64,000 bases of DNA from Pasteurella atlantica. Lineage in GTDB: Bacteria > Pseudomonadota > Gammaproteobacteria > Enterobacterales > Pasteurellaceae. The notes beneath the pieces are model-generated. The model was not told the DNA's origin. It worked only from the letters and a program-made list of their open reading frames with translations, and did no database searches. The stretch is taken from assembly GCF_963693435.1 (NCBI RefSeq), contig NZ_OY856306.1, forward strand, positions 620,001-684,000, written 5' to 3'. A program made the position numbers and the translations under genes. Positions 50,511 through 61,100 of this stretch are shown here, piece by piece; the first letter of the stretch is position 1; each line of letters starts with the position of its first letter.

Positions 50511-52397
50511 ATGATTACTCAACTCATTAACGAAAAGCTGATTTGCTTGGATCTAAAAGCAACCACAAAAGACGAGGTATTCCGTGAATTAACGGAAATA
50601 CTCAATTCACAAGGAAAACTAAAAAATCCTGAACAATTTTTAAGAGATGTTTATGCACGTGAACAGATTGGTAATACAGGATTTGAAAACGGTATTGCCA
50701 TGCCACACGCTAAAAGCTCAGCCATTACTGAGCCTGCTGTCGTAGTAGGGATTAGCCGTAGTGGTATTAATTATGATGCCGAAGATGGTGAATTATCTAA
50801 ATTATTTTTTATGATTGCTTCACCCGATGATGGTGCAGATCATCATATTCAAGTATTAGCAGAGCTTTCTTCTAAATTAATTGAAGACGGTTTTGTTGAA
50901 GCTCTTTTCAATGCAAAAACTAATAGTGAAGCCCTTGCATTATTACTTTCTGAGAAAAAATCTATCACAACAACATCAGCAAACAAAGGCTTTCTTATTG
51001 GGGTAACAGGTTGTCCAACGGGCATTGCACACACTTATCTTGCCGCAGAATCCCTTGAAAAAGCAGCCGCTGAAATGGGATATAGCATTAAAGTGGAAAC
51101 CAATGGCTCAATTGGGGTACGAAATTCACCAACAAAAGAAGAAATCGAACAAGCCACTGCTATTTTAGTATGCTGTGATAAACAGGTGGATATGGCTCGT
51201 TTTAATGGTAAAAAAGTCATTCAAACTGGTGTAAAAGCACCAATAAACAATGCCAAACAAGTGATTGAACAAGGTTTACAAGCTCCTATTTTTGTAGCAG
51301 ATAGTAAAGAAACTAACCAACAAGCTAACATAAAATCTAACCGTTCCACCTTATATCGTTATTTAATGAATGGAGTATCACATATGATTCCATTCGTAGT
51401 AACAGGCGGTTTAATGATTGCTCTTTCTCTCGCACTTGGAGGTGAACCGACACCCAAAGGTATGCAAATTCCTGACGGTAGCTTGTGGAATCACGTTTTT
51501 AATGTTGGGGTGGTTGCCTTTACTTTAATGATCCCAATCCTTGCAGGTTATATCGCTTATGCGATCGGGGATCGTGCGGCCCTTGCTCCGGGTTTCATCG
51601 GTGGTTGGATTGCCAATAATGGTTCTTTCTACGGTGCATCAGCAGGAACTGGGTTTATTGGTGCTATTATTGCGGGTTTACTTGTTGGTTACTTTGTTCG
51701 TTTTATCGTACAACAAAACTACAGTAAAATGGTTGCCCCTCTCGTGCCTATTATGATCGCCCCAATCTTAGGAAGTGTCTTTATCGCCACCCTTTTTATT
51801 TTTGTTATCGGTGCACCCATTGCGGATTTAATGCAATGGTTAAATGCTGTATTAACAGAAATGAGTACTGGAAACGTGATTTTACTGGGTATCGTACTCG
51901 GTGGAATGGCTGGTTTTGATATGGGGGGACCTGTGAATAAAGTGGCATTCCTCTTCTCTGTGGGAATGATTGCAAACGGTCAAACACAATTTATGGGTGC
52001 AATGGCAGCCGCTATTCCTGTCGCACCACTTGGAATGTTCCTTGCAACCGTAATGGGACGTAAACTAAATCTCTTTGAAGAATCTGAAATTGAAGCTGGT
52101 AAAGCATCAGGTGCAATGGGCTTAGTGGGTATTTCAGAGGGAGCGATTCCATTTGCGGCACAAGATCCATTATCTGTTATTCCAGCAAACGTCATCGGTT
52201 CAATGGTTGCAGCAGTATTAGCCTTCTCATTCGGCATTACCAATAGCGTTGCACACGGTGGACCAATCGTTGCCCTACTTGGTGCAATGAATAAACCCGT
52301 ATTAGCACTACTTTGTATGCTTTCAGGTGCTGTGGTAACCGCAATTGTTTGTATCGCACTGAAAAAAGTACGTCAGGCTAAAATGGCGACAGCATAA
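50511..52397 (+). CDS. PTS fructose-family IIABC transporter (FruA/MngA-like)
   Basis: A 628-residue fusion that imports and phosphorylates a sugar. IIA: about 1-150 with phospho-His 66 (GIAMPHAKSS). IIB: about 160-255 with phospho-Cys 168 (VTGCPTGIAHTYLAAESLEK). IIC: about 280-620 with nine or so helices (GGLMIALSLALGG; GGMAGFDMGGPVNKVAFLFS; GISEGAIPFAAQDPL). Domain order A-B-C in one chain is like MngA/FrwABC forms and unlike the B-B-C FruA of E. coli. Substrate uncertain; no kinase, hydrolase or regulator is linked except the convergent glycerate kinase. Confidence 0.9.
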   Translation: MITQLINEKLICLDLKATTKDEVFRELTEILNSQGKLKNPEQFLRDVYAREQIGNTGFENGIAMPHAKSSAITEPAVVVGISRSGINYDAEDGELSKLFFMIASPDDGADHHIQVLAELSSKLIEDGFVEALFNAKTNSEALALLLSEKKSITTTSANKGFLIGVTGCPTGIAHTYLAAESLEKAAAEMGYSIKVETNGSIGVRNSPTKEEIEQATAILVCCDKQVDMARFNGKKVIQTGVKAPINNAKQVIEQGLQAPIFVADSKETNQQANIKSNRSTLYRYLMNGVSHMIPFVVTGGLMIALSLALGGEPTPKGMQIPDGSLWNHVFNVGVVAFTLMIPILAGYIAYAIGDRAALAPGFIGGWIANNGSFYGASAGTGFIGAIIAGLLVGYFVRFIVQQNYSKMVAPLVPIMIAPILGSVFIATLFIFVIGAPIADLMQWLNAVLTEMSTGNVILLGIVLGGMAGFDMGGPVNKVAFLFSVGMIANGQTQFMGAMAAAIPVAPLGMFLATVMGRKLNLFEESEIEAGKASGAMGLVGISEGAIPFAAQDPLSVIPANVIGSMVAAVLAFSFGITNSVAHGGPIVALLGAMNKPVLALLCMLSGAVVTAIVCIALKKVRQAKMATA

Positions 52398-52417
52398 AAT
52401 AGCGTTATTACTAAAAC

Positions 52418-52446
52418 AAAAGCAGACTTTTAAAGTCTGCTTTTTT
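52418..52446. terminator. Terminator between the PTS gene and glycerate kinase
   Basis: AAAAGCAGACTTT / AAAGTCTGCTTTT hairpin with a one-base loop centre, ending in six T on the plus strand; a leading A run serves the minus-strand gene less well. Confidence 0.85.
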
Positions 52447-52462
52447 ATAGGAGCATTTTTAT

Positions 52463-53605
52463 TTATACAACCCGACACAACCTTGCAATATTCTGTGCCG
52501 TTGAGATTAGATTTGCTTTACCTTGTTGCAAGGTTTCTTCAAGAGAGCCTAGATTACGAATAATCGGAAAGACGCAATCAATGCCATATTGATATACTAC
52601 TTCATAATCCTCTTGTAAACAGCCCACAATCGCAATCACAGGTTTATTAAATTGTTTCGCCACCTTTGCGACACCAATCGGCGTTTTGCCTGCAATACTT
52701 TGAGCGTCCATTCTGCCTTCGCCTGTAATCACTAGGTCTGCTTGCTCGATAAATTGAGCCAGTGACGTGGCTTCAATCACGATATCCACACCTGATTTTA
52801 GGGTTACGTTAGGCAACAATAATAAACCGCCGCCCATTCCGCCCGCTGCACCGCAACCTGCTTTCTCTTTAATTTCAAGTTGAAGCTGTTGCTGAACAAT
52901 ATTTGCAAAATGTGCTAACGCTTCATCTAATTGCTGAACCATTTCAGGTGTTGCCCCTTTTTGAGGTCCAAAAATAGCACTCGCTCCATTCTCGCCACAT
53001 AAAGGATTATTCACATCACAAGCTACTTCAAATTGAACACTATTTAAAAGAGAGTTTAAACGTGGATTTAACGCCGATAAATCAATCTGAGCAATCTCTT
53101 TTAAGGCTTCGCCACCAAAACCAATCGGCTGATTTGAGCGATCTAAAAATTTTCCACCTAAGGCTTGCAACATTCCAACACCGCCGTCATTCGTCGCACT
53201 TCCGCCAATCCCAAGAATGATTTTTTCTACGCCATACTCTAACGCTGAACTAATCAATTCCCCTGTGCCAAAAGAAGTGGTTTTAAGGGGATTACGTTTT
53301 TCAGGCGGAACAAGGTGTAAACCAGAGGCGGCGGACATCTCAATAAATGCCGTTTTACGATCCCCTGATAGCCCAAAGAAAGCGGTTATTTTATTCCCTA
53401 ATGGGGCAGTAACTTCGGTTTCTATAATTGAGCCATTTGTCGCATCAACTAAGGATCGCACCGTGCCTTCGCCACCGTCTGCCATCGGAATTTTGATAAA
53501 TTCAGCATTGGGATAAATTTTTGCAAATCCTTCCTCAATCGCATTTGCCACTTCTAAGGCGGTTAAGCTTTCTTTAAATGAATCAGGGGCTATAATAATT
53601 TTCAT
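52463..53605 (-). CDS. Glycerate 2-kinase (GlxK/GarK family)
   Basis: A 380-residue enzyme phosphorylating D-glycerate. Seen: IIAPDSFKESLTALEVANAI at the start, PMADGGEGTVRSLVDATNG, GIGGSATNDGGVGMLQALGG, PQKGATPEMVQQLDEAL and ITGEGRMDAQSIAGKTPIGV. Full length. Five bases after mutL on the same strand, so likely read through from mutL. Confidence 0.93.
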   Translation of the reverse strand: MKIIIAPDSFKESLTALEVANAIEEGFAKIYPNAEFIKIPMADGGEGTVRSLVDATNGSIIETEVTAPLGNKITAFFGLSGDRKTAFIEMSAASGLHLVPPEKRNPLKTTSFGTGELISSALEYGVEKIILGIGGSATNDGGVGMLQALGGKFLDRSNQPIGFGGEALKEIAQIDLSALNPRLNSLLNSVQFEVACDVNNPLCGENGASAIFGPQKGATPEMVQQLDEALAHFANIVQQQLQLEIKEKAGCGAAGGMGGGLLLLPNVTLKSGVDIVIEATSLAQFIEQADLVITGEGRMDAQSIAGKTPIGVAKVAKQFNKPVIAIVGCLQEDYEVVYQYGIDCVFPIIRNLGSLEETLQQGKANLISTAQNIARLCRVV

Positions 53606-53610
53606 CTTTT

Positions 53611-55470
53611 TTATTCCAAAAACTGTCCAAAATCCACTTCAATATAACTTTGTTCTAGCTGTTGTTTGGTCATTAAATTTTGCTCAATTTCTGCGAGTTG
53701 GGTAATGCAATCACTTAAATTACAAGCGGTGTGATTGACACAATTTTTTGCAAAAAATTCACTTAAACTGACCGCTTGTTGATTGAATAAATTGAGTAAT
53801 AATTGTTGTAAATTTTGCTCTCGTAAACATTGTGGCACTTTGTTGATGGTTAAGCGAGTTTGTCCTTGCCAGTGTTTTTCAATAATTTCAAAACCAAGCA
53901 TAGTAAGTTGTTGCTCACATTGTTGCCACGCAATAGTTTGAGGTTCATCGAGGGTTAAACTTAATGGGATCAACAAGACTTTGGTTTCTGTTTTTTTCAG
54001 CTCAGCTTGTAATTTTAATTCTGCTAATTTTTTTAACGGTACTAAATAAAAGGACTCTTGTTTCTTCAACAACAAGGCTTTATTTTTCACAATCGCAAGG
54101 GCTTGAATATAATCAGAACTTGATTGTGTAAGCGGTGTGATTTCTGCGGTTTTTTGCAAATTATCCATTTTTGGTAAATTTTCACTAAAATCCGACCGCT
54201 TCATTTCCGAAGGTCGAGAGATTTCCGAGCCACTTTGTAATAACTCGCCATAAAGACGTTGTGAGGATTTACTTACACTTGGTGAAGTATAAGAACTTGA
54301 CGGTCTTTGAAAACTCAGTCCCTGTGAATAATTTTCTTGATACTGCTCTTGGTATCGCTCCGCAAAAATATTTTTGCCTGCTGCGGCTCGGTTGGTATCT
54401 TTGGTGTAACTTGGAATCGGTTCATTCACTTGATTATCTGTTAAGGGTAAATTTACTTGCTCTTGCAGAGCATTTGCAATACCTTGATAAATAAAATCGT
54501 GTACGAGTCGTCCTTGATGAAAACGTACTTCGTGTTTCGCAGGGTGAACGTTCACATCCACTTGGCTTGCATCTAAATCCAAAAATAGCACAAAACTTGG
54601 GTAACAATCTTTGGCGAGTAAATCGCCGTAAGCCTGACGGATAGCGTGGTTGATGGTTTTATCACGCATCATTCTGCCGTTTACATAGCTGTAATTGAGA
54701 TCATTTTGCGTTCTTGCGATCGTAGGCGAGCCGATCCAACCTTGCAAATGAAGATCCCCGTGTTGCCAATCTAAATGCACGCTATTTTGAATAAAATTCT
54801 CACCACAAATTGCCGCCACACGCTTTTGCTGTTGCTCTAAATTGTGCTGAGCAATGCCACGATAATGGCGAATTTTTTTATCGTTATGGGTCAAGGTAAA
54901 GGTAATGCTTGGTTTTGCCAATGCAATACGACGAACTACTTCATCAATATGGCTAAATTCTGTTTTATCGGTACGTAAAAATTTACGTCTAGCAGGCGTA
55001 TTAAAAAACAAATTTGCCACTTCAATGGTTGTGCCGACAGGGTGTGAGGCAAGCTGAATTTCCACCGCCATATCTCGCCCTTGTGCATAGGCTTGCCACG
55101 CTTCCGTTTGATTTTCAGGGCGTGATGTGAGAGTTAAACGAGACACCGAACTGATACTTGCCAACGCTTCGCCACGAAAACCTAAACTTAAAATCGCCTC
55201 TAAATCTTCAAGGCTCGCAATTTTACTGGTGGCGTGACGAGCGAGGGCTAATTCCAGATCCACCTTTGCAATACCACAGCCATTATCACGAATTCGGATC
55301 AACTGCGATCCGCCTTTTTCAATATCAATTTGAATATTAGTCGCCCCTGCATCAAGGCTATTTTCTACTAATTCTTTAACCACAGAAGCTGGTCGCTCCA
55401 CCACTTCCCCCGCCGCAATTTGGTTGGCAAGTTGAGGGGGCAAAATATTGATAAGGTGTGTTTGTGTCAT
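53611..55470 (-). CDS. mutL: DNA mismatch repair protein MutL
   Basis: A 619-residue GHKL ATPase. Seen: [62 protein letters not shown], the transducer [12 protein letters not shown]. The C-terminal dimerisation part carries no DQHAxxE metal motif, as expected where MutH is the nickase. The middle linker (about 345-440) is Ser/Gln-rich. Two inverted uptake words (53722-53730 and 53771-53779) are 40 bases apart near its 3' end. Confidence 0.95.
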   Translation of the reverse strand: MTQTHLINILPPQLANQIAAGEVVERPASVVKELVENSLDAGATNIQIDIEKGGSQLIRIRDNGCGIAKVDLELALARHATSKIASLEDLEAILSLGFRGEALASISSVSRLTLTSRPENQTEAWQAYAQGRDMAVEIQLASHPVGTTIEVANLFFNTPARRKFLRTDKTEFSHIDEVVRRIALAKPSITFTLTHNDKKIRHYRGIAQHNLEQQQKRVAAICGENFIQNSVHLDWQHGDLHLQGWIGSPTIARTQNDLNYSYVNGRMMRDKTINHAIRQAYGDLLAKDCYPSFVLFLDLDASQVDVNVHPAKHEVRFHQGRLVHDFIYQGIANALQEQVNLPLTDNQVNEPIPSYTKDTNRAAAGKNIFAERYQEQYQENYSQGLSFQRPSSSYTSPSVSKSSQRLYGELLQSGSEISRPSEMKRSDFSENLPKMDNLQKTAEITPLTQSSSDYIQALAIVKNKALLLKKQESFYLVPLKKLAELKLQAELKKTETKVLLIPLSLTLDEPQTIAWQQCEQQLTMLGFEIIEKHWQGQTRLTINKVPQCLREQNLQQLLLNLFNQQAVSLSEFFAKNCVNHTACNLSDCITQLAEIEQNLMTKQQLEQSYIEVDFGQFLE

Positions 55471-55523
55471 TTTATTTTTAGATTTCAGAAGATAATTAGT
55501 TGGATTTTAGCATAAATTCTGGA

Positions 55524-55545
55524 AACAGGGCATACCCTGTTTTTT
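55524..55545 (-). terminator. Possible slam terminator
   Basis: AACAGGG / CCCTGTT stem with a CATA loop, 20 bases after the Slam stop. The T run is on the plus-strand side (TTTTTT), so strength for the minus-strand gene is doubtful. Confidence 0.45.
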
Positions 55546-55565
55546 GCTTAAACAATCAATTGATA

Positions 55566-57029
55566 CTAAAACTGCCATTCAAAATTTACTTGCACTTCAC
55601 TTTGTTTATAAGAAAATATCGTGTCATTATTTGCTTTATTGCGACTATGTTTAATCAATAAACTCGGTACAATGCCTTTAAAATTCCATTTTGGCATTTT
55701 AAATATAGCTAAATAAGTTTGTAAATTTTCTCTTCTTGCCTTAAATATCACGCCATAATCTTTCTCATAACGATAATGTTTAAGTAAGGCTAAAAAAGTG
55801 GTGTTTAATCCAAAATCAAATTGATGATTAAAACCTAAGCGTAGCCCTGCCATTTGATAATTTTTCTCTTTTTGTAGCGTGTGACGATATGCAAAATCTA
55901 AACCACTAAATAAGGTTGTTTTTGGGCTAAGTAAATAATACCAAGTTCCAGATAAAGTGCTTAAATAAGCATTTTCAAGAGAGTGTTGTTCACTATTATA
56001 ATAGAATTTCTTCTGTTCAAATTGTAAGTTTAAATGATGACGAGGTGACAAATTTTGTGAAAAATTAATACGTCCGCCCCAAGCGTGATAATTACGATGA
56101 TTTTGCAACACATTATATTCAAACATAGGTGCAATGGTTAATTCTGTTTTCGCATTTTGGAAGTGATAACCTAAAGACGTTTTAACGGTATTTTCATTAT
56201 AGTTTCGATAGTGAGGATAAAATTGACCATAACTATTCAATGAAAATGCTAGACCGTGATTTGCAACAAATGAAGTTTGTTTACGAATATTTGCATCATA
56301 ATGCCAACCTTGAGCATTAATTGACTTTGGAGAAGATTGTTTTTCAATACATTGATTATTCAAAGAAAGTAAACATTCTTCTTTTTGTGATGATTGATTG
56401 ATATTTTGATTATATTGATAACCGATACTCAATCCGCCTTGCCAACTTTCCCGTTTGGATAAAGCTTGCTGATAGCCACCAATGGTTTGATATAGATTTT
56501 GAGGTAATTCTAATTGGGTAATTTTTTCAAATAGCGATGTCGATTCATTATTTTTATGATTTTCAAATAAAATTCTCGCAAGATCTAACTGCCCACGTAA
56601 AAATTGTGGATCCAGTTTTAATAGTTCCTGATAATAAAGCTCGGCTTGTTCAAGACTTCCTTGCTTCCTTGCTAACAATCCTTTTGCAAATAAAACAAGC
56701 GGTGGTTTATGATCGGCAAATTGTAGATATTGAGCTAAAAATTTCTCCGCATAATCCCATAACTCTTGGTTTAGCGAAATATACAACGCCTGTCCAACAG
56801 CATTTACATTATTTTCTACCTCAAACTTTTTACCGCTGAGAGTAATTTCATTTTGTGACGTTTCATTTTTACGCTGTTGATACTCTTGTTGTTGCTGTTG
56901 CACTTTTTGTTGGTACTGTTGTAATAGCTGAATACTCTCTTGATTATGCGAGTTGTCTTGATATTGCTGTGCAATTGCTTGTGGTATAAACATCGCACCT
57001 AAAAAAGGCACCCAATAATATTTTCTCAT
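55566..57029 (-). CDS. Slam-type outer-membrane exporter (DUF560), HsmA-like
   Basis: A 487-residue protein: signal peptide about 1-20, a Gln-rich stretch (QKVQQQQQEYQQRK), a TPR-like region about 85-190 (FAKGLLARKQGSLEQAELYY; LDLARILFENHKNNESTSLF), then a beta-barrel of alternating residues from about 200 (LSIGYQYNQNINQSSQ) to a C-terminal EVQVNFEWQF ending in Phe. TPR plus 14-strand DUF560 barrel is the Slam plan; Slams move TbpB-like lipoproteins or soluble haemophores across the outer membrane. It sits next to its likely substrate (57173) and receptor. It has a separate leader after the haemophore terminator. Confidence 0.88.
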   Translation of the reverse strand: MRKYYWVPFLGAMFIPQAIAQQYQDNSHNQESIQLLQQYQQKVQQQQQEYQQRKNETSQNEITLSGKKFEVENNVNAVGQALYISLNQELWDYAEKFLAQYLQFADHKPPLVLFAKGLLARKQGSLEQAELYYQELLKLDPQFLRGQLDLARILFENHKNNESTSLFEKITQLELPQNLYQTIGGYQQALSKRESWQGGLSIGYQYNQNINQSSQKEECLLSLNNQCIEKQSSPKSINAQGWHYDANIRKQTSFVANHGLAFSLNSYGQFYPHYRNYNENTVKTSLGYHFQNAKTELTIAPMFEYNVLQNHRNYHAWGGRINFSQNLSPRHHLNLQFEQKKFYYNSEQHSLENAYLSTLSGTWYYLLSPKTTLFSGLDFAYRHTLQKEKNYQMAGLRLGFNHQFDFGLNTTFLALLKHYRYEKDYGVIFKARRENLQTYLAIFKMPKWNFKGIVPSLLIKHSRNKANNDTIFSYKQSEVQVNFEWQF

Positions 57030-57123
57030 ATATTCCCCGAGTATTAATCCAATAATAAAAATAAATTTGCAAATTTTATTATTAATGTGACCGCTATAAT
57101 ATGTTTAATTCGCAATGAAAAAA

Positions 57124-57149
57124 TAGAGATCCAGTAAACTCGATCTCTA
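57124..57149 (-). terminator. Terminator after the hemophilin-like gene
   Basis: TAGAGATC / GATCTCTA stem with a 10-nt loop; on the minus strand it is followed by six T. It lies 24 bases after the haemophore stop and before the Slam gene. Confidence 0.85.
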
Positions 57150-57172
57150 TCAATAATTAAATAATGCTCAAA

Positions 57173-57958
57173 TTATTTTTTAGTACCACCAAAAGCCGTA
57201 TCATATTGGTTATTACCTTCAAATTTCGTATAACCTGCTAGAGCTGAAGCATCTTTTCCAAAGAAATGACCTTTAGCTGAACCATCTACTGAACCATTTG
57301 CTGTTGCGTCACCATCAAAACTTGCATCATCATAAATATCTGCTGATACCTCAATAGTTAAGCCTTTTTTTGTAATAGTTCCATCAAGTAGACCCTCTTC
57401 AAAATCAGCGGTAAATTCACCTTTTAATAATGCTTTATTTAAGTCATTATTTTGGTTAATACCTTGTACAGAATACACTGCTTGACCACTGGTTGGCATT
57501 GTTTGTGTTTTTTCATTACCTGCGTAATAAACGACACGATCAGTTTTAGGATTTGCATTTTTTGCCACCCACTCACCAAAGTAAAGTTCTTGAGAGCCAA
57601 CCTGTTTAAAAGCATAATTTCCTAATTTATTATGAAATCCTGGTACCCAATCTGGCATATTATTCATTTTAAGAACAACTACATCATTACGATCCACACC
57701 ACCAAAAGTTTTCATCCATTGCACTCTTTTGGCCACACCAGATAAAGATTTAAAACTTGTAATTTTATCTTTTACTGCAGTAACTTTAATACCTGGATAG
57801 CCTGCTTTATCTTTATGAAATAAACCATTATGCTCTGGAGAGGCTCCAAGCTCTAAACCTTTGGTCTTATCTGAAAGATCGGAAGTCACAACAGCACTGG
57901 CAGTGCTAACAGCAAATAATGAACTTAATACAACAGTTGCTAAAAGTGATTTCTTCAT
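57173..57958 (-). CDS. Secreted hemophilin-like haem-binding protein (Slam substrate)
   Basis: A 261-residue protein with a Sec signal peptide cut after ASA (residue 22) and no lipobox, so soluble. Residues about 25-150 form a handle-like domain with His 43, His 48 and His 109 as candidate haem ligands; residues about 155-261 form a small beta-barrel with the TbpB/Slam-substrate signature GHFFGKDASALAGYTKFEGN and end in DTAFGGTKK. This two-domain plan, together with a Slam and a TonB receptor, matches hemophilin (H. haemolyticus) and HphA (Acinetobacter). Strong AGGAG ribosome site. It has its own 3' terminator, fitting high expression. Ligand choice is inference. Confidence 0.85.
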   Translation of the reverse strand: MKKSLLATVVLSSLFAVSTASAVVTSDLSDKTKGLELGASPEHNGLFHKDKAGYPGIKVTAVKDKITSFKSLSGVAKRVQWMKTFGGVDRNDVVVLKMNNMPDWVPGFHNKLGNYAFKQVGSQELYFGEWVAKNANPKTDRVVYYAGNEKTQTMPTSGQAVYSVQGINQNNDLNKALLKGEFTADFEEGLLDGTITKKGLTIEVSADIYDDASFDGDATANGSVDGSAKGHFFGKDASALAGYTKFEGNNQYDTAFGGTKK

Positions 57959-58038
57959 AAAAATCTCCTATAATAAATTTGTGGATATTTTCCACGGTTA
58001 AAATGATTCTACTTTTTCTTAAAAGTAGCGTTCTTTTT

Positions 58039-58079
58039 AAAGACAGTAAAATAGATTTAGCGGTCGTTTTACTGTCTTT
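58039..58079 (-). terminator. Inter-gene hairpin between the receptor and haemophore genes
   Basis: A perfect 13-bp stem AAAGACAGTAAAA / TTTTACTGTCTTT around a 15-nt loop that contains an uptake core (AGCGGTC). On the minus strand the tail is only TTTAAAA, so it may be a leaky terminator or an mRNA-end stabiliser for the receptor message. A second short hairpin (CTACTTTT/AAAAGTAG) follows at about 58011-58030. Confidence 0.55.
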
Positions 58080-58105
58080 TTTTCTAAAAAATCATTGCTG
58101 ACTTT

Positions 58106-61100
58106 TTAAAAACTTGCGGTTAATCCTAATTTAAAGGTTCTTCCCGGTGCTGGGATCATTGAACGAGTCATAGGATCAAGATAGTAACGATCAGTTAAGT
58201 TTGTTCCCACAAACTCTAATGTTACATTTTTTGAATATTTATATTTTGCATAGGCATCCACCGTTAACACTGGTTGCCAATACATTGGATTATTCATTCC
58301 TAAACCGCTTACAAAACCATCTTTTTGATCAATTTCATACAAGCGATTTTCATCTTTATTCTTCGCTTTGCTGTGATATAACCAACGAGTGCCAAGCTCT
58401 AACTTACGATCAAAGAAACGTCCGCCTAAATTCGCAGTAATAGAGTATTTTGGTTGAAGTTGAGTTCTTAAATAGCCCATAGGGAAACCCGCAGTAATAC
58501 AATTCGGTACTCGTTGTAAGATTGGATCTAACATATTTGCTGTATCTGCATCGCACACCTTATTTTTTAAATGATATTCAACCCCAAAATCAGCAAAATA
58601 TTGTCCATTATCAAAACGACTTTGTAATTCAATACCTTCTAGAGTTCGTTTATCAAATTGTATAAAACTAAAATTGGTATCACGATCAATGACATTTTTA
58701 GTGACGTTATGGTAATAACTTAATTTAACATCCGATTTCACCTCATTATCAAATAAATGTGATAAATCATAAGCATAACCAATTTCAATATTTTTAGCTT
58801 TTTCAGCTTTTAATGCTCGATCATAAGTTGCCACACTGCCTGCGGATGCAGAAAAACCAACCGTTGTTTCAAAAATACTTGGCATACGGCTATATTGCAT
58901 ATAACGAATCCAAGCACGGGAATGATCTGTTAAAAATGCTGTAGCAGAAAATGAAGGACTAAATGCGTGAGCACGTTGTTTTTTTATTGATTTTAATTGT
59001 TCCTTTTCTTCAATTGGTCTATCCATTGAATTTGCACCAGTAATTTTATACTTTGGTTCCATTTTCCCAGTAACTAAATTTTTAACCATTTTATTTTTTA
59101 AGGTACCATTATAGAAAGGATTATCTTCTCGATGTAAACGACCATCTTTTCTGTATTTCCAGTCAATCGTTGATGAATTACTTGAAAAAGTACCATCATC
59201 CATATTTAGTTTAGGTTTTTGCTTACCTAAATCACGATATGCACGATGAATATCAGGATCAAAGTCTGGATTCTTTCTTCTACGTCCATTTATTCTAACT
59301 TTAGGTTTAATAACTAAATAACCATTCTTACCTTTCATTGACTTATATTCATTTTGTTTTTCTGTAATTTCGTTGTATTTATCTAAATCTTCTTGAGAAA
59401 AAAGCTCTGAATAATTAAAGCGTTTTCCTTCCGTCATATAACGAGGAGAGCCATCTTCATTTTTGTATAACTTATCTTCTTTTAATAATTTATCTAAATA
59501 ATCATCATAAGACCAATATTCATTATAACGACCGCCTGCAGTTAAAATTAACCAATCTGTTGGGCGATAGTTAAAATTAGTTGTAATATCCCATTCTTGA
59601 CGACGACCTAAACGAGGAGGGCTTTCCCACGTTGAGCTTGGATTTGCGGTTTCTTTTAAGTGATTACTGGTTAATTTTTCTTGTTGGAAAGAACCAGATA
59701 CAGTTACACTCAGTTTATCTGTTAACTCCATTTTATTACTAATATTAAAGCCTTTTCGCGTGTTATATGCATTTACTTTTGCAGCATTAACATAACTATA
59801 TTGACCATTGGTATTTGGATTTTTTTTCGCAGCCTCAGCCCCAATTTTTTTTACGCATTCCTTATCATAATCAAACTGATGATGTGGGTCACTATTAGGG
59901 TGATACCCACGAAAACACTCATTTGAAACTCTTATAAACCAGCTATCTTTTCCCCAATCTGGTTCACCTGCGGGTTCACGTGGATTTCCACCTGAGGTAT
60001 TGGTATCACTAATGGTTTTGTTATACCAAACTCCTGCTTTTAAATTAATATATGGATTATCAGGATTAAAATTATAATTTACATTAACAGCATCTTGTTT
60101 TACATGCGCTAAAGGCCATTGTGGAACCCAACCAACAAAGCTTTTAAAATCTAAACGTGATGGCATAATCTCGCCATAATTAATATCAGTATGACGATAA
60201 CCAAGTTTAATTCTTTGATTATCTGTTAATTTTAGTGAGCCTTTTAATAAATAAGACTTCATTTCATTGGATGTATTTGGAATTTCAGTATGCGGTTTAT
60301 AAACTGAAGCGGCAAACGGTAAATTAGGCTCGATCTGAGATAATTCTCGCCCCCATTTGTCATTGATTTTCCCTTCATATTTATGATAACCACCTTTCCC
60401 TGCTAAATAGTTTCCTTTAGAACGATAGCTATAAGCAGCTAAGAAATCATATTTATCTTCTTTAACCGCAACCGCTAAACGAACTGCATTATCTTTAAAA
60501 AATTTACCTTTTTTCTTCGGTTCCACAAGCGTGACTGGTGAGAAATCACCAAATATATCAGGATTACCTGTTAAGCGATAATCCTCTCCCCATTGATAAT
60601 CTGGTATTCTTTCTTTTACAGAATTGTTACTCGTTTCTAACTTTAATTCAGCTCCAAATTTTTCTCCTTCTTTCACAATATCATCGACATCAATAGTTCG
60701 CATTTTAACTGCTCCACCAATACCAGACATATTGCCAGAAGCAGTAGAAGGGCCCTTTTCAACAGTAATTCCGCTAATTAAATTAGGATCAAGATAATTT
60801 CGGTTATTTGCACCATTATAGCCCCGCCACGTTGTTACGGCTTGCTCTGTACCATCAACAGTAACAGGAATTCTTCCTTGCCCTTGAATACCACGAATAT
60901 TGGGGTCAACTGCACCACTGTTGCGAGCGTCACCACTATAAACACCATTAAACCCTTGGAATAAATCGGCTGGTGCAGCACCTTTATAACGCTCAACGGT
61001 TTCTTTATCGGCGTACATATTGGTAATATCACGCTGATAAACTTCATCTTTTTTTTGCTCATCAATACTTTCTGCTTTATCTGTAACAGTTATCGTGCCT

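Noticed and set aside
58201-61065. Frames opposite or within the TonB receptor gene
   Set aside because: Shadows of a single intact 1031-codon gene; no sign of a frameshift in the receptor.
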